Part shown: piece after piece, positions 53,716-62,832 of the stretch
How positions within the stretch are numbered: the first letter of the stretch is position 1
Layout: every line of letters begins with the position of its first letter
Notes under the pieces: generated by a model
Told to the model about the DNA's origin: nothing
Database searches by the model: none
What the model saw: the letters and a program-made list of their open reading frames with translations, nothing else
From: Eubacterium sp. AB3007
GTDB taxonomy: Bacteria > Bacillota > Clostridia > Peptostreptococcales > Anaerovoracaceae
Assembly: GCF_000688015.1 (NCBI RefSeq)
Contig: NZ_JIAD01000001.1
Location: 682,001-746,000 of the forward strand
Length of the DNA: 64,000 nucleotides
Direction of reading: 5' to 3'
Made by a program: the position numbers and the translations under genes

Positions 53716-54809
53716 TAGTCGATAAACTCTACATTCACATTCCGGCAATTGGTTACATATACCAGAGAGGCGTAGTTGATGTCGAAAGCGATGACATCAC
53801 CTGGCTTGTACTCCCTCTCTGCATCTTCCACGTCCAGGATGGTATGGTCACTGGACGCACCCAAAACCTCGACCCCCTTGTCTCTCGGGAAGATCTCCTC
53901 GATGCTGCCGTAGTCCACTTTGCCGAAGCCCAGCAATGCACGCTTTCGGATTCCACGATCCTCATATACCTGCTTCTGACCAAACGCGTCTACACCGATC
54001 TCTCCCACCGGGTGGCTGGGCTTGTCCTTCACCTCCAGCACCTCTGCCTTCAGTGTGTAGACATCCCGGTGCATGTAAGGCATGTCATAACCATAATAGA
54101 GAGGCAGATCCACCGACAACAGGATCGCCTCACCGATGCGCAGGTGGTTGATCCGCTCCGGCACATTGCCATCCAGCACCCGCATGACCGTGCTGGTAGC
54201 GCCGCCAGAGATGTAGTCCAGTTTCCTTCCCAGCGCTTCTTCCATACGCTCTGCCAATGCCACCAGTTCCTCCAGTTTCTCCACGGTAGGGAGAATCGAG
54301 CCGTAGCACCCAACATTGGTACCAATGCCCGCCAGATCGATGTACTCCATTTCCTTGTCGATGGTCATCGCAGCGCGGATCATCTCGTCCTTGTCCCAGA
54401 AGCCTTCCCGCAGATCACCCATGTCCGCCATCAGGATGATGTGATGGGTCTTCCCTTGCTTTCCGGCTTCTTCATTCAGTGCCTGGATTACGGTCATCTC
54501 ACTCTGCAGACTCCAATCACAAAGCCGGATCACCTCAGGCACCTCGCTGAGCATAGACACGCGGAGCATCAATGTCGGCAGTGTGATTCCCGCATTGATC
54601 AGATCCTCGATCTGCTCCAGCCGGGAGCTGGCGATCCACTTGGCACCCGCTGCAACGAACTGTTCCGCACAGCGGGGAAATCCTGTGGTGCCCTTCACGA
54701 CACCTGCTACATCGATCCCCTTCTCCGCACAGCGACTGATCACGTTCTGGGCGTTTTCTCTCAAATAGCTCAGGTTGACTTCCAGTTTCGGATAGACTTG
54801 GTTCACCAT
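53715..54809 (-). CDS. PLP-dependent amino-acid racemase, ornithine/alanine racemase family
   Basis: 364 residues. LEVNLSYLRENA and the PLP lysine in AGVVKGTTG (near residue 39) mark the fold-type III N-terminal barrel; the FDINYASLVYVTNCRNV end is typical of the Orr/YhfX-like branch rather than classic Alr. In Clostridia, Orr interconverts L- and D-ornithine for fermentation. AAAGGAG precedes the ATG. It is translationally coupled to the LysO-like exporter gene. Confidence 0.82.
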   Translation of the reverse strand: MVNQVYPKLEVNLSYLRENAQNVISRCAEKGIDVAGVVKGTTGFPRCAEQFVAAGAKWIASSRLEQIEDLINAGITLPTLMLRVSMLSEVPEVIRLCDWSLQSEMTVIQALNEEAGKQGKTHHIILMADMGDLREGFWDKDEMIRAAMTIDKEMEYIDLAGIGTNVGCYGSILPTVEKLEELVALAERMEEALGRKLDYISGGATSTVMRVLDGNVPERINHLRIGEAILLSVDLPLYYGYDMPYMHRDVYTLKAEVLEVKDKPSHPVGEIGVDAFGQKQVYEDRGIRKRALLGFGKVDYGSIEEIFPRDKGVEVLGASSDHTILDVEDAEREYKPGDVIAFDINYASLVYVTNCRNVNVEFID

Positions 54810-54868
54810 CTTGTTACTCCTTTGTTATAGTCTTAGCCTTCATGTTACGTTTATTCTCATAGGTACCC

Positions 54869-55375
54869 CTATTCCAACTTGCCCACAATCTTGGACATTT
54901 TCAGTTCGTCCGGCAGTTCCAGCTCATCAATGGGCACTTCAACACCTTCCTCCTGATACCCGTCCAAATAAATCCGCAAAGCGGTATACTCATTCTTCCC
55001 TTTGAACTTGAAGCTCACTGCGTTGCCACTACCCTTTCCGGTCATGTAGGGGTTAACATCGTCGGCCTCCACTCTGTTTCCGGACGCATCCACCATGTCG
55101 AGCCCGATATGGATCTTCCAAGCATACCCGTGCTTTCCCATTTTATAATCGCATACGCTAAAGCCAGAAGTCCCTCGAATATATACAGTGGTGGACTTTT
55201 TGGCCTTGTGGATCTCCGCGATCTGCACAGGATGACTGCTGTTCTCCCCATCCCTTAGGGTAACGGCCCCTTCTCTGGTGTATGCAACACCGCTGCAGGC
55301 TGTCATAAGCAACATCGCTACAAGCATCACCAAAACTCCAATATATCTTCCTCGGATCGTTTTCCTTCTTGTCAT
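54869..55375 (-). CDS. Putative lipoprotein of unknown function
   Basis: 168 residues from the ATG at 55375 (AGGAGGG just upstream). A basic start, a hydrophobic stretch and LLMTAC give a lipobox with Cys near 27. The rest is a soluble beta-rich domain of about 130 residues (TTVYIRGTSGFSVCDYKMGK, NAVSFKFKGKNEY) without a family I can name. It faces outward if lipidated. Stand-alone gene; no operon partner. Confidence 0.75.
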   Translation of the reverse strand: MTRRKTIRGRYIGVLVMLVAMLLMTACSGVAYTREGAVTLRDGENSSHPVQIAEIHKAKKSTTVYIRGTSGFSVCDYKMGKHGYAWKIHIGLDMVDASGNRVEADDVNPYMTGKGSGNAVSFKFKGKNEYTALRIYLDGYQEEGVEVPIDELELPDELKMSKIVGKLE

Positions 55376-55709
55376 CGTTTCCCTCCTAAATTTAATACAG
55401 AGTAATTCTACCACAATTCGCGTTTCTGCGCCATATTCTCCTCCATTTCCGGATGTTTTTCTTCCTGTGCAGTTGCGGATGTGGGTCGTGGATGGGTCGT
55501 GGGTGCGCATGGACGGGTCGTAGATGGCGCGTGAGGGCGTCATGGATATTTTGCGCGATTTAGTGATGAAATACCCACTTTTCCAAGCCATACATAAAAG
55601 TGTATGTTTTTTCAGCCCCCTGATGCACCTGTATCCCAGAAAGGAGCGCATGAGTGGTTGCAAATTCCCGAGAAAAACAGGAATCTCTGTCATTTTTTTA
55701 TCTCAAAGC
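55376..55709. other. Intergenic DNA with short degenerate tandem repeats
   Basis: No gene seen. Between about 55479 and 55527 a GATGGGTCGTGG-like unit recurs three to four times with changes. The lipoprotein gene promoter should lie near 55390-55440 but I see no good pair of boxes. Confidence 0.5.
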
Positions 55710-57168
55710 TTAACGAGAAAACCCCCACTTCTGCAAGTGGAGGGATGAATCGTTCGGTATGGGCCAAAGAATGCTATACGGCTATACCCTCGAGTGTCGC
55801 TCTGCAGGAGAGCCATTTCTGAGTAAAATGCCAGGAACTTCTTGTTTCGATATTGCATAAAAGGATGACATATGATACAATAAGAACATACGTTCGGAGG
55901 TGTATCATGAAGCGTATCAGAGGATACCGGTATCGCGCATATCCAGACCGGAAACAGCAGGCGTTCTTCGCACGGACCTTTGGGGCCTGTCGTTTTGTAT
56001 ATAACTACTATCTTGAACAGAAGAAAACGCTTTGGGAGGAGTGTCATGACACGCTGAAATACACAGAAGAAAGCAGAGATCTGTCCCATCACCTGAAAAA
56101 GGAGGCACCATGGCTGAAAGAAGCTGACAGCATCGCGCTGCAGCAAGCCCTGAGACACCTGGAACAAGCATATGAGAACTTCTTTCAGAAGCGAGGAGGG
56201 TATCCGAAGTTCAAAAGCAAACGGCATGCTCAGAGTTACCGAACGATGAATGTAAATGGCAGCATCCGGATCGGAGGAGACCGGATCCGGGTACCGAAAG
56301 CGGGAGAAGTTAAGATCCGAAATACTAGAGTCTTTGACGGAAGGATCCTGTCGGCCACGGTATCCATGACAGCCAGCGGGAGGTATTACATCACGCTGCA
56401 GGTAGAGGAGGAGGCAGAAGTGCTTCCGAACAAAGGAGGAGAAACGGGGCTGGATGCTGGGCTGACGGTCCTGTATACTGATTCATCCGGGAAGAGCGTT
56501 CCGAACCCAAGGACACAGAAGAAGCACGAGAAGAAGATCGCAAGACTTGCGAAGAAGCTGTCGAGAAAGAAGAGAGGATCGAAGAACCGGGAGAAGGCAA
56601 GGAAGAAACTTGCGAGAGAACAGGAGAAGGTAGCAGACATCAGAAGAGACTATTTGCATAAGGAGACCTGTCGGCTGGCGAACGAGAACCAAGTCGTCTG
56701 CGTAGAGGATCTGAATGTAAAAGGGATGATGAAAAACCACAGGCTCGCCAGGTCCATCGGAGACGCGTCGTGGGGGGAGTTCTACCGGATGCTGGAATAC
56801 AAGCTGGCAGATCATGGCGGGGTACTGGTGAATGTACCGCGGACATTCCCGTCAAGCCAGCAATGTTCGTGCTGTGGAAAGAGAAACACGGGGGTCAAGG
56901 ATCTTTCGGTCAGGAGATGGAAGTGCCCGGTGTGTGGAGCGCTGCATGACAGAGATGTGAATGCAGCGATCAATATACTGAAGAAAGGGAAGGAGATCCT
57001 GGCGGCATAGAGCCTCTGGGACGAAATATCGTACCGTGGGTCGCACGGGAAGTAACGCCTGTGGAGAGAGTGTAAGACGGAGTTCCCAAGGGAACCTGCA
57101 GTTCTCGATGAAGCAGGAATCCCCCACTTCAAATACGCGTCAGTGTATTAAGTGGTGGGAGCGTTCAA
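55710..57168 (+). mobile_element. IS1341-type element (IS200/IS605 family, tnpB only)
   Basis: Left end: TTAAC (55710-55714) followed by GAGAAAA and a hairpin CCCCCACTT-CTGC-AAGTGGAGGG (55722-55744). Right end: a second hairpin starting CCCCCACTT at 57121 and returning with AAGTGGTGGGA to 57160, then GCGTTCAA ending at 57168. Both ends and tnpB are intact; tnpA is missing, so movement would need a transposase in trans. The exact borders, including the role of TTAAC as TAM, are inferred from family pattern. Confidence 0.75.
55907..57010 (+). CDS. tnpB: RNA-guided nuclease TnpB
   Basis: 367 residues from the ATG at 55907 behind GGAGG. Helix-turn-helix-like start ([13 protein letters not shown]), WED/REC region, RuvC residues D183 (GLDAGL), E267 (CVEDLN) and D348/D350 ([10 protein letters not shown]), and a zinc finger C320-C323...C340-C343. 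All catalytic positions are present, so the protein looks active. TnpB cuts DNA next to a short TAM under guidance of an RNA made from the element's right end, which preserves the element at its site. Size is in the compact IS1341 range. Confidence 0.93.
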   Translation: MKRIRGYRYRAYPDRKQQAFFARTFGACRFVYNYYLEQKKTLWEECHDTLKYTEESRDLSHHLKKEAPWLKEADSIALQQALRHLEQAYENFFQKRGGYPKFKSKRHAQSYRTMNVNGSIRIGGDRIRVPKAGEVKIRNTRVFDGRILSATVSMTASGRYYITLQVEEEAEVLPNKGGETGLDAGLTVLYTDSSGKSVPNPRTQKKHEKKIARLAKKLSRKKRGSKNREKARKKLAREQEKVADIRRDYLHKETCRLANENQVVCVEDLNVKGMMKNHRLARSIGDASWGEFYRMLEYKLADHGGVLVNVPRTFPSSQQCSCCGKRNTGVKDLSVRRWKCPVCGALHDRDVNAAINILKKGKEILAA

Positions 57169-57184
57169 AGCAAAGCAAAGGAAA
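57000..57184 (+). ncRNA. Probable TnpB guide RNA (omega RNA) plus guide
   Basis: The DNA after the tnpB stop to 57168 is rich in stem-loops and ends in a long hairpin and TTCAA, the usual 3' end of the scaffold. About 16 bases after 57168 (AGCAAAGCAAAGGAAA) would be the guide. The 5' border is a guess; in known elements the RNA begins inside or just after tnpB. Confidence 0.6.
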
Positions 57185-57260
57185 GATAGAATGCAAAAAT
57201 GCTGAACGGAACTCACAGGGTTCATACGGGGGGGCAAATCAACCGTATTATGATCACGAA

Positions 57261-57289
57261 TTGACAGAGTGTCTCACCGAGTGGATAAT
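57261..57289 (+). promoter_or_regulatory. Promoter-like sequence without an evident gene
   Basis: A perfect TTGACA (57261-57266), 17-bp spacer and GATAAT (57284-57289). Downstream, until tRNA-Ala at 57486, no good reading frame follows. It may start a short RNA or a longer tRNA-Ala precursor. Confidence 0.45.
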
Positions 57290-57443
57290 ATGGACCTTGA
57301 CAGCGTGAAATATCCATTTCAATAGTGTGCAAAAGAAACACGGTATGGACGCGGCGAATATTTATAATGAGCGCCAGATATCCCCCACTGCCATAGATGT
57401 GGGTTGCCGACTCCACAACTCAGCGATTTTCGTCATAAAGCAC

Positions 57444-57472
57444 TTGCTTTTTTGTAAGCAAAGTGGTATAAT
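57444..57472 (+). promoter_or_regulatory. tRNA-Ala promoter
   Basis: TTGCTT (57444-57449), 17-bp spacer, TATAAT (57467-57472), 13 bp before the tRNA. Confidence 0.8.
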
Positions 57473-57485
57473 GAGCCAGTGTTTT

Positions 57486-57561
57486 GGGGCATTAGCTCAG
57501 CTGGGAGAGCGCCAGGTTCGCAATCTGGAGGTCAGGGGTTCGATCCCCCTATGCTCCACCA
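57486..57561 (+). tRNA. tRNA-Ala (CGC)
   Basis: Acceptor GGGGCAT/ATGCTCC, anticodon stem CCAGG/TCTGG with loop TTCGCAA, so the anticodon is CGC. CCA is encoded. Confidence 0.95.
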
Positions 57562-57562
57562 T

Positions 57563-57605
57563 AAGCCACAGGAGATGGGTATATCCCGTCTCTTGTGGCT
57601 TTTTT
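57563..57605 (+). terminator. Terminator of tRNA-Ala
   Basis: AAGCCACA pairs with TGTGGCTT through an extended stem with GAGA/TCTC, followed by six T. Confidence 0.9.
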
Positions 57606-57648
57606 GAATGCTCACTAAACAGGCGTGGAGATTCACCGCGCATACGTT

Positions 57649-57697
57649 GAGCCCCTCGGAAAGTCGGTTCATCCCGCCCTTCCGAGGGGCTCGTTTT
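57649..57697. terminator. Second hairpin between tRNA-Ala and the transglutaminase-like gene
   Basis: GAGCCCCTCGGAA (57649-57661) pairs with TTCCGAGGGGCTC (57680-57692), then GTTTTG. Thirteen perfect pairs; it can act as plus-strand terminator and may also stop the convergent minus gene. Confidence 0.7.
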
Positions 57698-57739
57698 GAT
57701 CAATCCCTTGATGGTAAACTGAATCAAAAGACAGAGTCA

Positions 57740-59890
57740 TCAATAGAACTCCAGACTATCGCCATAACGAGCATTATAAGCCTCCCACCTGCATATGCGG
57801 CAGCCGTTTCTGGCATCCTGCAATGTTTCGCCTGGTTCATCCTGAAGCCAGTACTCAGCTTCTTCTTCTGTATAGACATGGTCGCTGGGAGTCCCATCCG
57901 CCACATACTTCGAGCCATCGCTGAGAATGACCGCGTTATTGACATGTTCATTAGGCTGACCACTTACTTCTTTTGCGCCTCGTACATATGCCTCAATTCC
58001 ACTGTATCTCAGCACGCGCTCCATGAAGGTGGCAGCCGCTCCACAGTCACCGCAGCCATTGTCATAATAATTGCCGGATCTACTGTAGTAATAGTGAGTA
58101 TATATGTATTTTATGCAGTTTCTGACGATCATTATTTCGTTGCTGTCCTTGCATTGCGCGGCTACATCCTTCAGATGATTATGATAGCCAAGCATATAAT
58201 CGCCTTTGCCGGAAAGGTTGAACCATATATCTTTATCATAACGGTCAGAATGAAGTTTGAATTTCCCGGCCTGAATCAGAAAGATTTTCCCCCAATGCTT
58301 TTCCATCAATAGAATACTATTGCAGTCTGCTTCCGGTGTCTTCAGATCAAAGTCAGAATTGACTCTCAGACCAACGTTATCGCGATCCCCGTTCCATCTT
58401 GCGATATCGATATTGACTGTGGCGTTCGGAGGCAGCTCACTGAACACACTCAATGATCTGGAGGAATCATCAGCAACGCCTCTGTTGAACACTTCGTAGT
58501 CATATACCGGGGCACTGACCGACCCCATCATCGGATATACTGTGTTAGTCACAATAAATGATTGTGTCATTTTACTTTCATCATAGTACTTATATCCAGG
58601 TTCCATTTCAAGTGTGCCAGTAAATTTGACCTGCCCCAATGTGCCTTTGTTACTCAGAGCCTTCTCTGCTTTAAGGGTAAGTCTTCTCCCCCTATCAGCC
58701 GTTGTAAAGGAAACAGTATCCAGACCAACAGCCAATCCTGCATTGCTCTTTTTCCAGGTAATATTGGCAACATGTGGAGGAATAACCATAGGAACGGCGA
58801 CCTCTCCCATCCCAGAATCGATGATGCAGACATTTCCGTTTTTATACTCATAGTTAACCGCAAACGGATCTCTGATAACTATATCTTCAGCCTCTTTTTC
58901 CCAAACCGCATAGAGTGTAACAGTTGTACTTGTCGCTTCGTACAGCGCAAAGGCCCCCTTATCAAAATAGCTTGGAGAAGAAGAATTCGAATCCTGGCTC
59001 CACCCCTTAAAGGAAAAGCCATCACGTGTAAACTGGTTTGCATCAAGCGTACCAGATCCATGGGAAAGCGTCTGGTCAGTCATGGACCCTGTGCCTCCAT
59101 TCCCATCAAACCGAATGGTCACTCTCGCCGAGTCCACTCTGATCGTAGCAATCCTTTCTGCCGGAGAGTAAGCAGCGTTGCCCTCTTGTCTGACATGTAT
59201 ACTGGTTGTCCCATATCCATTGGCAGTCACAAGGCCTGTGCTGTCTACGCTGGCAATACCAGGATCCTCCGAAATATATGTAAGTGGAAGACCGCTGGAA
59301 GCGCTGGCCCCTAGTTTATACTTCTGTCCAACCTTGAGGGTTTTGTCGCCATAATAATTGATCGTCTGCTGTTTTCTATCTATGGTAGTATGTTGTTTTT
59401 CGGGCTTATTGACAGGCGACTGCGTTCCACCTTTGGTCGTTGTGATATAAACGTTCGCTGCAGCGCTGTATTTAATTATTTTTCTGGACTTTCCTCTGAA
59501 TCCTTTTGCAGGCTTTTTCTTCTGCCACTTCTGAGTCTTCTTATTGAACCATTCTTTTTTCTTTGTTTTCTTATAAGTCTTTACTGAATAAGAATAACTG
59601 GTTCCGGCCTTGAGACCAGTATCTGTATACGAGCCTGTCTTCTTACCAACATTTCTTATGAAAGAACCGTTCCTGTAGATTGCGATCCCTTTGACCTTTT
59701 TCAGTTGTTTTTTATTCAGTTTTTTCCATGAAATGGTCACGGCCGTCTGCCTGACATTGGCTCTCAAAGAAGCCACTTTCGGCAATCCAGAGGCGGCAGT
59801 TACCTCCTCCGGTAACACGACGAAAAAGGCTGTCACGATCATTGTGATCATGACCAACACAGGTAGTAGTCTTCTTGATCTATTCGGCAT
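57740..59890 (-). CDS. Large secreted multidomain protein with transglutaminase-like C-terminus
   Basis: 716 residues from the ATG at 59890 (AAAGGG six bases before). A signal peptide ends near VTAAS. Then a Lys-rich FN3-like repeat (about 35-145), a Big-type bacterial Ig-like repeat (about 175-245), an InlB/Listeria-Bacteroides repeat (DGNGGTGSM, FKGWSQDSN, 255-330), another beta region, and a papain-like/transglutaminase fold with Cys near 615 (GDCGAAATF), His near 646 (EHVNNAV) and Asp near 662 (VADGT). Such proteins sit on the cell surface or in the wall and act on peptides or crosslinks. No sortase motif at the end. Target unknown. Confidence 0.82.
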   Translation of the reverse strand: MPNRSRRLLPVLVMITMIVTAFFVVLPEEVTAASGLPKVASLRANVRQTAVTISWKKLNKKQLKKVKGIAIYRNGSFIRNVGKKTGSYTDTGLKAGTSYSYSVKTYKKTKKKEWFNKKTQKWQKKKPAKGFRGKSRKIIKYSAAANVYITTTKGGTQSPVNKPEKQHTTIDRKQQTINYYGDKTLKVGQKYKLGASASSGLPLTYISEDPGIASVDSTGLVTANGYGTTSIHVRQEGNAAYSPAERIATIRVDSARVTIRFDGNGGTGSMTDQTLSHGSGTLDANQFTRDGFSFKGWSQDSNSSSPSYFDKGAFALYEATSTTVTLYAVWEKEAEDIVIRDPFAVNYEYKNGNVCIIDSGMGEVAVPMVIPPHVANITWKKSNAGLAVGLDTVSFTTADRGRRLTLKAEKALSNKGTLGQVKFTGTLEMEPGYKYYDESKMTQSFIVTNTVYPMMGSVSAPVYDYEVFNRGVADDSSRSLSVFSELPPNATVNIDIARWNGDRDNVGLRVNSDFDLKTPEADCNSILLMEKHWGKIFLIQAGKFKLHSDRYDKDIWFNLSGKGDYMLGYHNHLKDVAAQCKDSNEIMIVRNCIKYIYTHYYYSRSGNYYDNGCGDCGAAATFMERVLRYSGIEAYVRGAKEVSGQPNEHVNNAVILSDGSKYVADGTPSDHVYTEEEAEYWLQDEPGETLQDARNGCRICRWEAYNARYGDSLEFY

Positions 59891-60080
59891 GATGATCCCT
59901 TTCATTCCCTACAAGCGAATCTGACGTAAATTATTTCAATTCATATATAATCATTATATATGCAAATTATACCTCTTTCAACAAAAAGATGTTTTCTGCT
60001 GTTCACTTCCCCATTATATGAAATTGAAAATCGGTCCTATCACACCACCGGCCAGGTATATCTGTATTTTTACCCGGTTA

Positions 60081-60109
60081 TTGCATAAAAATACACCCAA
60101 TGCTATAAT
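60081..60109 (+). promoter_or_regulatory. Promoter of the YfcC-family gene
   Basis: TTGCAT (60081-60086), 17-bp spacer, TATAAT (60104-60109), 44 bp before the ATG. Confidence 0.75.
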
Positions 60110-60153
60110 ACTCCCATTAAGTCAATTTTTTACTTACATGGCAGGAGGAGTTT

Positions 60154-61587
60154 ATGCCTATATTCAAGAAACCAAAAGAAGGCGCTGCGCTTCAGGAGAT
60201 GCACGAGGTCAAAACCATCAATCCAATGATCATCCTGGCCTTCATCATTATCCTGGCCGCCATCGCCACCTATGTCGTACCGGCCGGACAGTTCGACCGG
60301 GTACCGATCGAAGGTACCGAGTACGAAGGGATCGTACAGGGTTCCTATCACCATGTGGATAACAAGCCGATTGCCCCCTTCGATGTTCTCGTATCCTTCA
60401 CCAAGGGCCTGCAGGATGCCGCCTATATTATTTTCTTTCTTCTGATCCTTGGTGGCGTGTTCAAGATAGTGGAAGCCACCGGTGCTCTACATGCAGGGAT
60501 CAGCAACATGATCAAAGCAACGGCAGGCAAGGAGATCATCCTCGTCCCCATCTGCCTGATCATCTTTTCTCTGATCTCTGCCACAGCAGCCTGTTGCGAA
60601 GAATACCTGGCCTTTCTTCCACTGATGTATATGGTCTGCATGGCCTGTGGATTTGATTCCATTTTATCCGTTGCGCTCCTGTTCTGCGCCTCTGCTGTAG
60701 GGTATGCAGGCGGCATGACACAAGCGTTCTCCGTCGGTGTCGCACAGACGATCTCCGGACTCCCCATGTTCTCAGGTATTGGATTCCGTGTTGTTAGTTG
60801 GGCAGTTCTGGTAATAGCGACCATTATCTACATGATGCTGTATGCCCACCGGATCAGAAAGGACCCCAGCCAGGCCTATAATTTTGAAGTAGACAAAAAG
60901 TATCGGGCGGAGATGGATTTCAATCCAGAAAGTATTACCAGGATGACGAAGAGTCAGGGCCTCATTCTGGCCATCTTCTTCGGGGGATTTGTCTTTGCTG
61001 CGTTCTCTGTCATCAAACTGGGCTTCTATATCGACGAGATGTCAGGGGTTTTCCTGATCGTGGGCATCCTCTGCGCACTCATCGGCCGCCTATCACCTGG
61101 GAAGACGGCAGATGCTTTTGTGGAAGGTGCCAAGGATCTGCTATGGGCCGGCCTGATCATTGGGCTGTGTTATGCAGCGACTAACATCCTCTCGGACGCG
61201 CAGATCATGGACACCATCGTCAACAGTATGGGCAAGGCACTGGGTGGACTGCACTCCTCCGTTGCCGCGGTCGGAATGTTCGTCATGCAGGACATCCTGA
61301 ACTTCCTGGTCCCCTCTGGTTCCGGGCAGGCAGCGATCACCATGCCGTTCATGGCACCGCTGTCAGACGTTCTGGGGGTAACCAGACAGACCGCTGTGCT
61401 GGCTTTCCAGTATGGAGACGCATTCACCAATGTCATCTCTCCCACCAGCGGCGAGATCATGGCCGCACTGGCCATCTGCCACGTCCCTTACGGGAAATGG
61501 TTCAAATTCATGTGGAAGCTGTGGATTCTGTGGGCGATCCTTGCCTGCATCCTTCTGGTCATAGCAACGGCCATCGGCTACCATTGA
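60154..61587 (+). CDS. YfcC-family transporter (C4-dicarboxylate/basic amino acid type)
   Basis: 477 residues with 11-12 transmembrane helices. Family signs: TYVVPAGQFDR near the start, a periplasmic loop to residue 75, ATAACCEEYLAFLPLMYMV and the C-terminal NFLVPSGSGQAAITMPFMAPL and SPTSGEIMAALA. YfcC proteins import or exchange amino acids or dicarboxylates; the substrate is not known from sequence. AGGAGG precedes the ATG. Single-gene unit with promoter and terminator. Confidence 0.88.
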   Translation: MPIFKKPKEGAALQEMHEVKTINPMIILAFIIILAAIATYVVPAGQFDRVPIEGTEYEGIVQGSYHHVDNKPIAPFDVLVSFTKGLQDAAYIIFFLLILGGVFKIVEATGALHAGISNMIKATAGKEIILVPICLIIFSLISATAACCEEYLAFLPLMYMVCMACGFDSILSVALLFCASAVGYAGGMTQAFSVGVAQTISGLPMFSGIGFRVVSWAVLVIATIIYMMLYAHRIRKDPSQAYNFEVDKKYRAEMDFNPESITRMTKSQGLILAIFFGGFVFAAFSVIKLGFYIDEMSGVFLIVGILCALIGRLSPGKTADAFVEGAKDLLWAGLIIGLCYAATNILSDAQIMDTIVNSMGKALGGLHSSVAAVGMFVMQDILNFLVPSGSGQAAITMPFMAPLSDVLGVTRQTAVLAFQYGDAFTNVISPTSGEIMAALAICHVPYGKWFKFMWKLWILWAILACILLVIATAIGYH

Positions 61588-61604
61588 ACACCTGTGACAG
61601 ACAC

Positions 61605-61639
61605 AAGGGGATGTCTCAATATGAGACATCCCCTTTTTT
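61605..61639. terminator. Terminator between convergent genes
   Basis: AAGGGGATGTCTCA pairs with TGAGACATCCCCTT around ATA, then six T. The stop of the SseB-HD gene abuts its T-run. Confidence 0.9.
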
Positions 61640-62820
61640 CAGGATAACTTATCGGTACCACCGGTTTCTGACATGGTACGCCAACTGTCTTCTATCTCCT
61701 CCGCCTGGTAGCGGTCAATGAGGATGCTCCCCTGTGGGATCTCCTCCTCCCAAAGGTAGTAGTCACTGCTGCTGCTATCCAGAACATAGGCCTCTCCATG
61801 GGCAGCCATCTGGAAGATCCGCTTGCTGGCTGCATCATAGTAAAAACTAACGAACAGATCCTTGAAAAGATCCACCATCTCCCAGTATACCGGCCGGCTC
61901 TCATCGTAATCCCGGAACTCCGCCAGGGCGTTTACTGCACCACTGTAATACCAGGATTGCTGCTCCCTTGGAGCATTGAACTTGTCCCAGAAAGAAGCGC
62001 CCTCATATTGAAAGTCGTACATCATGCTCCGCAGGTTGGAGACTTTGTCCGCCATGACCAAAAGCTTTGTGCGGAAATCGGCCTGCTGCAGAGACGCGAT
62101 CGCCCGCGACTTGCGCTCCTCCCAGCTCTTTGATTTATCCTCGCTGTGAGCCATCACCAGGTGTGCCACGTCAAACCCAAACTCGCTGACCAGTTCATAC
62201 TCCGTCACACCTGCATCCTCCTTCACATCGTGAAGGAGGCCCGCGATCACAAGATCCGGATCCGCCCGCATTCGGCTGAGAATGCCCATTACTTCCATGG
62301 GATGTGTGATATAGGGGATCTGCGTGCCTTTCCGCAACTGGCCCGCATGGCACTCGGTGGCGAAGTGGATAGCTTTGTCGATCATGGAGTTCTTCCACTC
62401 ATAATCGACCTGCTCTCCTTCGCTGCTCTCGATGATATGCCAGAGCAAGGGCTTGTCCATTTGGCAGGAATGACCCCATGCGTCGATCACCATTCCGTTT
62501 ACTTCCGGACTGGCCAGGGTGTACTTGATGACTCTCTCCAGAGAGATCGTCTCCATGCCGGTTTCTTCCCCTCTCCTGCATTCCTCCTCGCTTGTAAAGA
62601 CTGGGATATACGTGCTCCCTTCTTCGTCGGTAATCATAGGGATCACACTTTCCTTCAGATCGTTCTCCCCGGTAAGTTCCACCGGGAGCACGCATCGCCC
62701 TTTCTCTGCGATCCGTTCCTGCAGTACCTGTGTAAGCGACTCCAGCATCACCTCATTGTTATGTTCGATTCCTTCCCGGATCAGTGCTCTGATCCGCTCG
62801 TTTCCCTGCAATCGATCCAT
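61639..62820 (-). CDS. SseB-like domain fused to an HD phosphohydrolase domain
   Basis: 393 residues. Residues about 20-130 form an SseB-like module (GRCVLPVELTG, STYIPVFTSEEE, VNGMVIDAWGH). From 145 an HD hydrolase of the SpoT/MESH1 type follows: ECHAGQLRKGTQIPYITHP (H158, H173), LLHDVKED (H197, D198) and MADKVSNLR (D258). No synthetase or TGS domain is present. Such HD domains hydrolyse (p)ppGpp or related nucleotides; alarmone hydrolysis is inferred. The C-terminal 90 residues are acidic and unassigned. It ends 12 bp before the start side of the macrodomain gene's stop, so the two are probably co-transcribed with the macrodomain gene first. Confidence 0.82.
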   Translation of the reverse strand: MDRLQGNERIRALIREGIEHNNEVMLESLTQVLQERIAEKGRCVLPVELTGENDLKESVIPMITDEEGSTYIPVFTSEEECRRGEETGMETISLERVIKYTLASPEVNGMVIDAWGHSCQMDKPLLWHIIESSEGEQVDYEWKNSMIDKAIHFATECHAGQLRKGTQIPYITHPMEVMGILSRMRADPDLVIAGLLHDVKEDAGVTEYELVSEFGFDVAHLVMAHSEDKSKSWEERKSRAIASLQQADFRTKLLVMADKVSNLRSMMYDFQYEGASFWDKFNAPREQQSWYYSGAVNALAEFRDYDESRPVYWEMVDLFKDLFVSFYYDAASKRIFQMAAHGEAYVLDSSSSDYYLWEEEIPQGSILIDRYQAEEIEDSWRTMSETGGTDKLS

Positions 62821-62832
62821 GTCCTCCCCTTC

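Noticed and set aside
55479..55527. CRISPR-like repeats
   Set aside because: Units are short, degenerate and adjacent, without spacers or cas genes.
57327..57727. Frames across tRNA-Ala
   Set aside because: They consist of the tRNA and its terminators; the apparent protein similarity of such frames is a known artefact.
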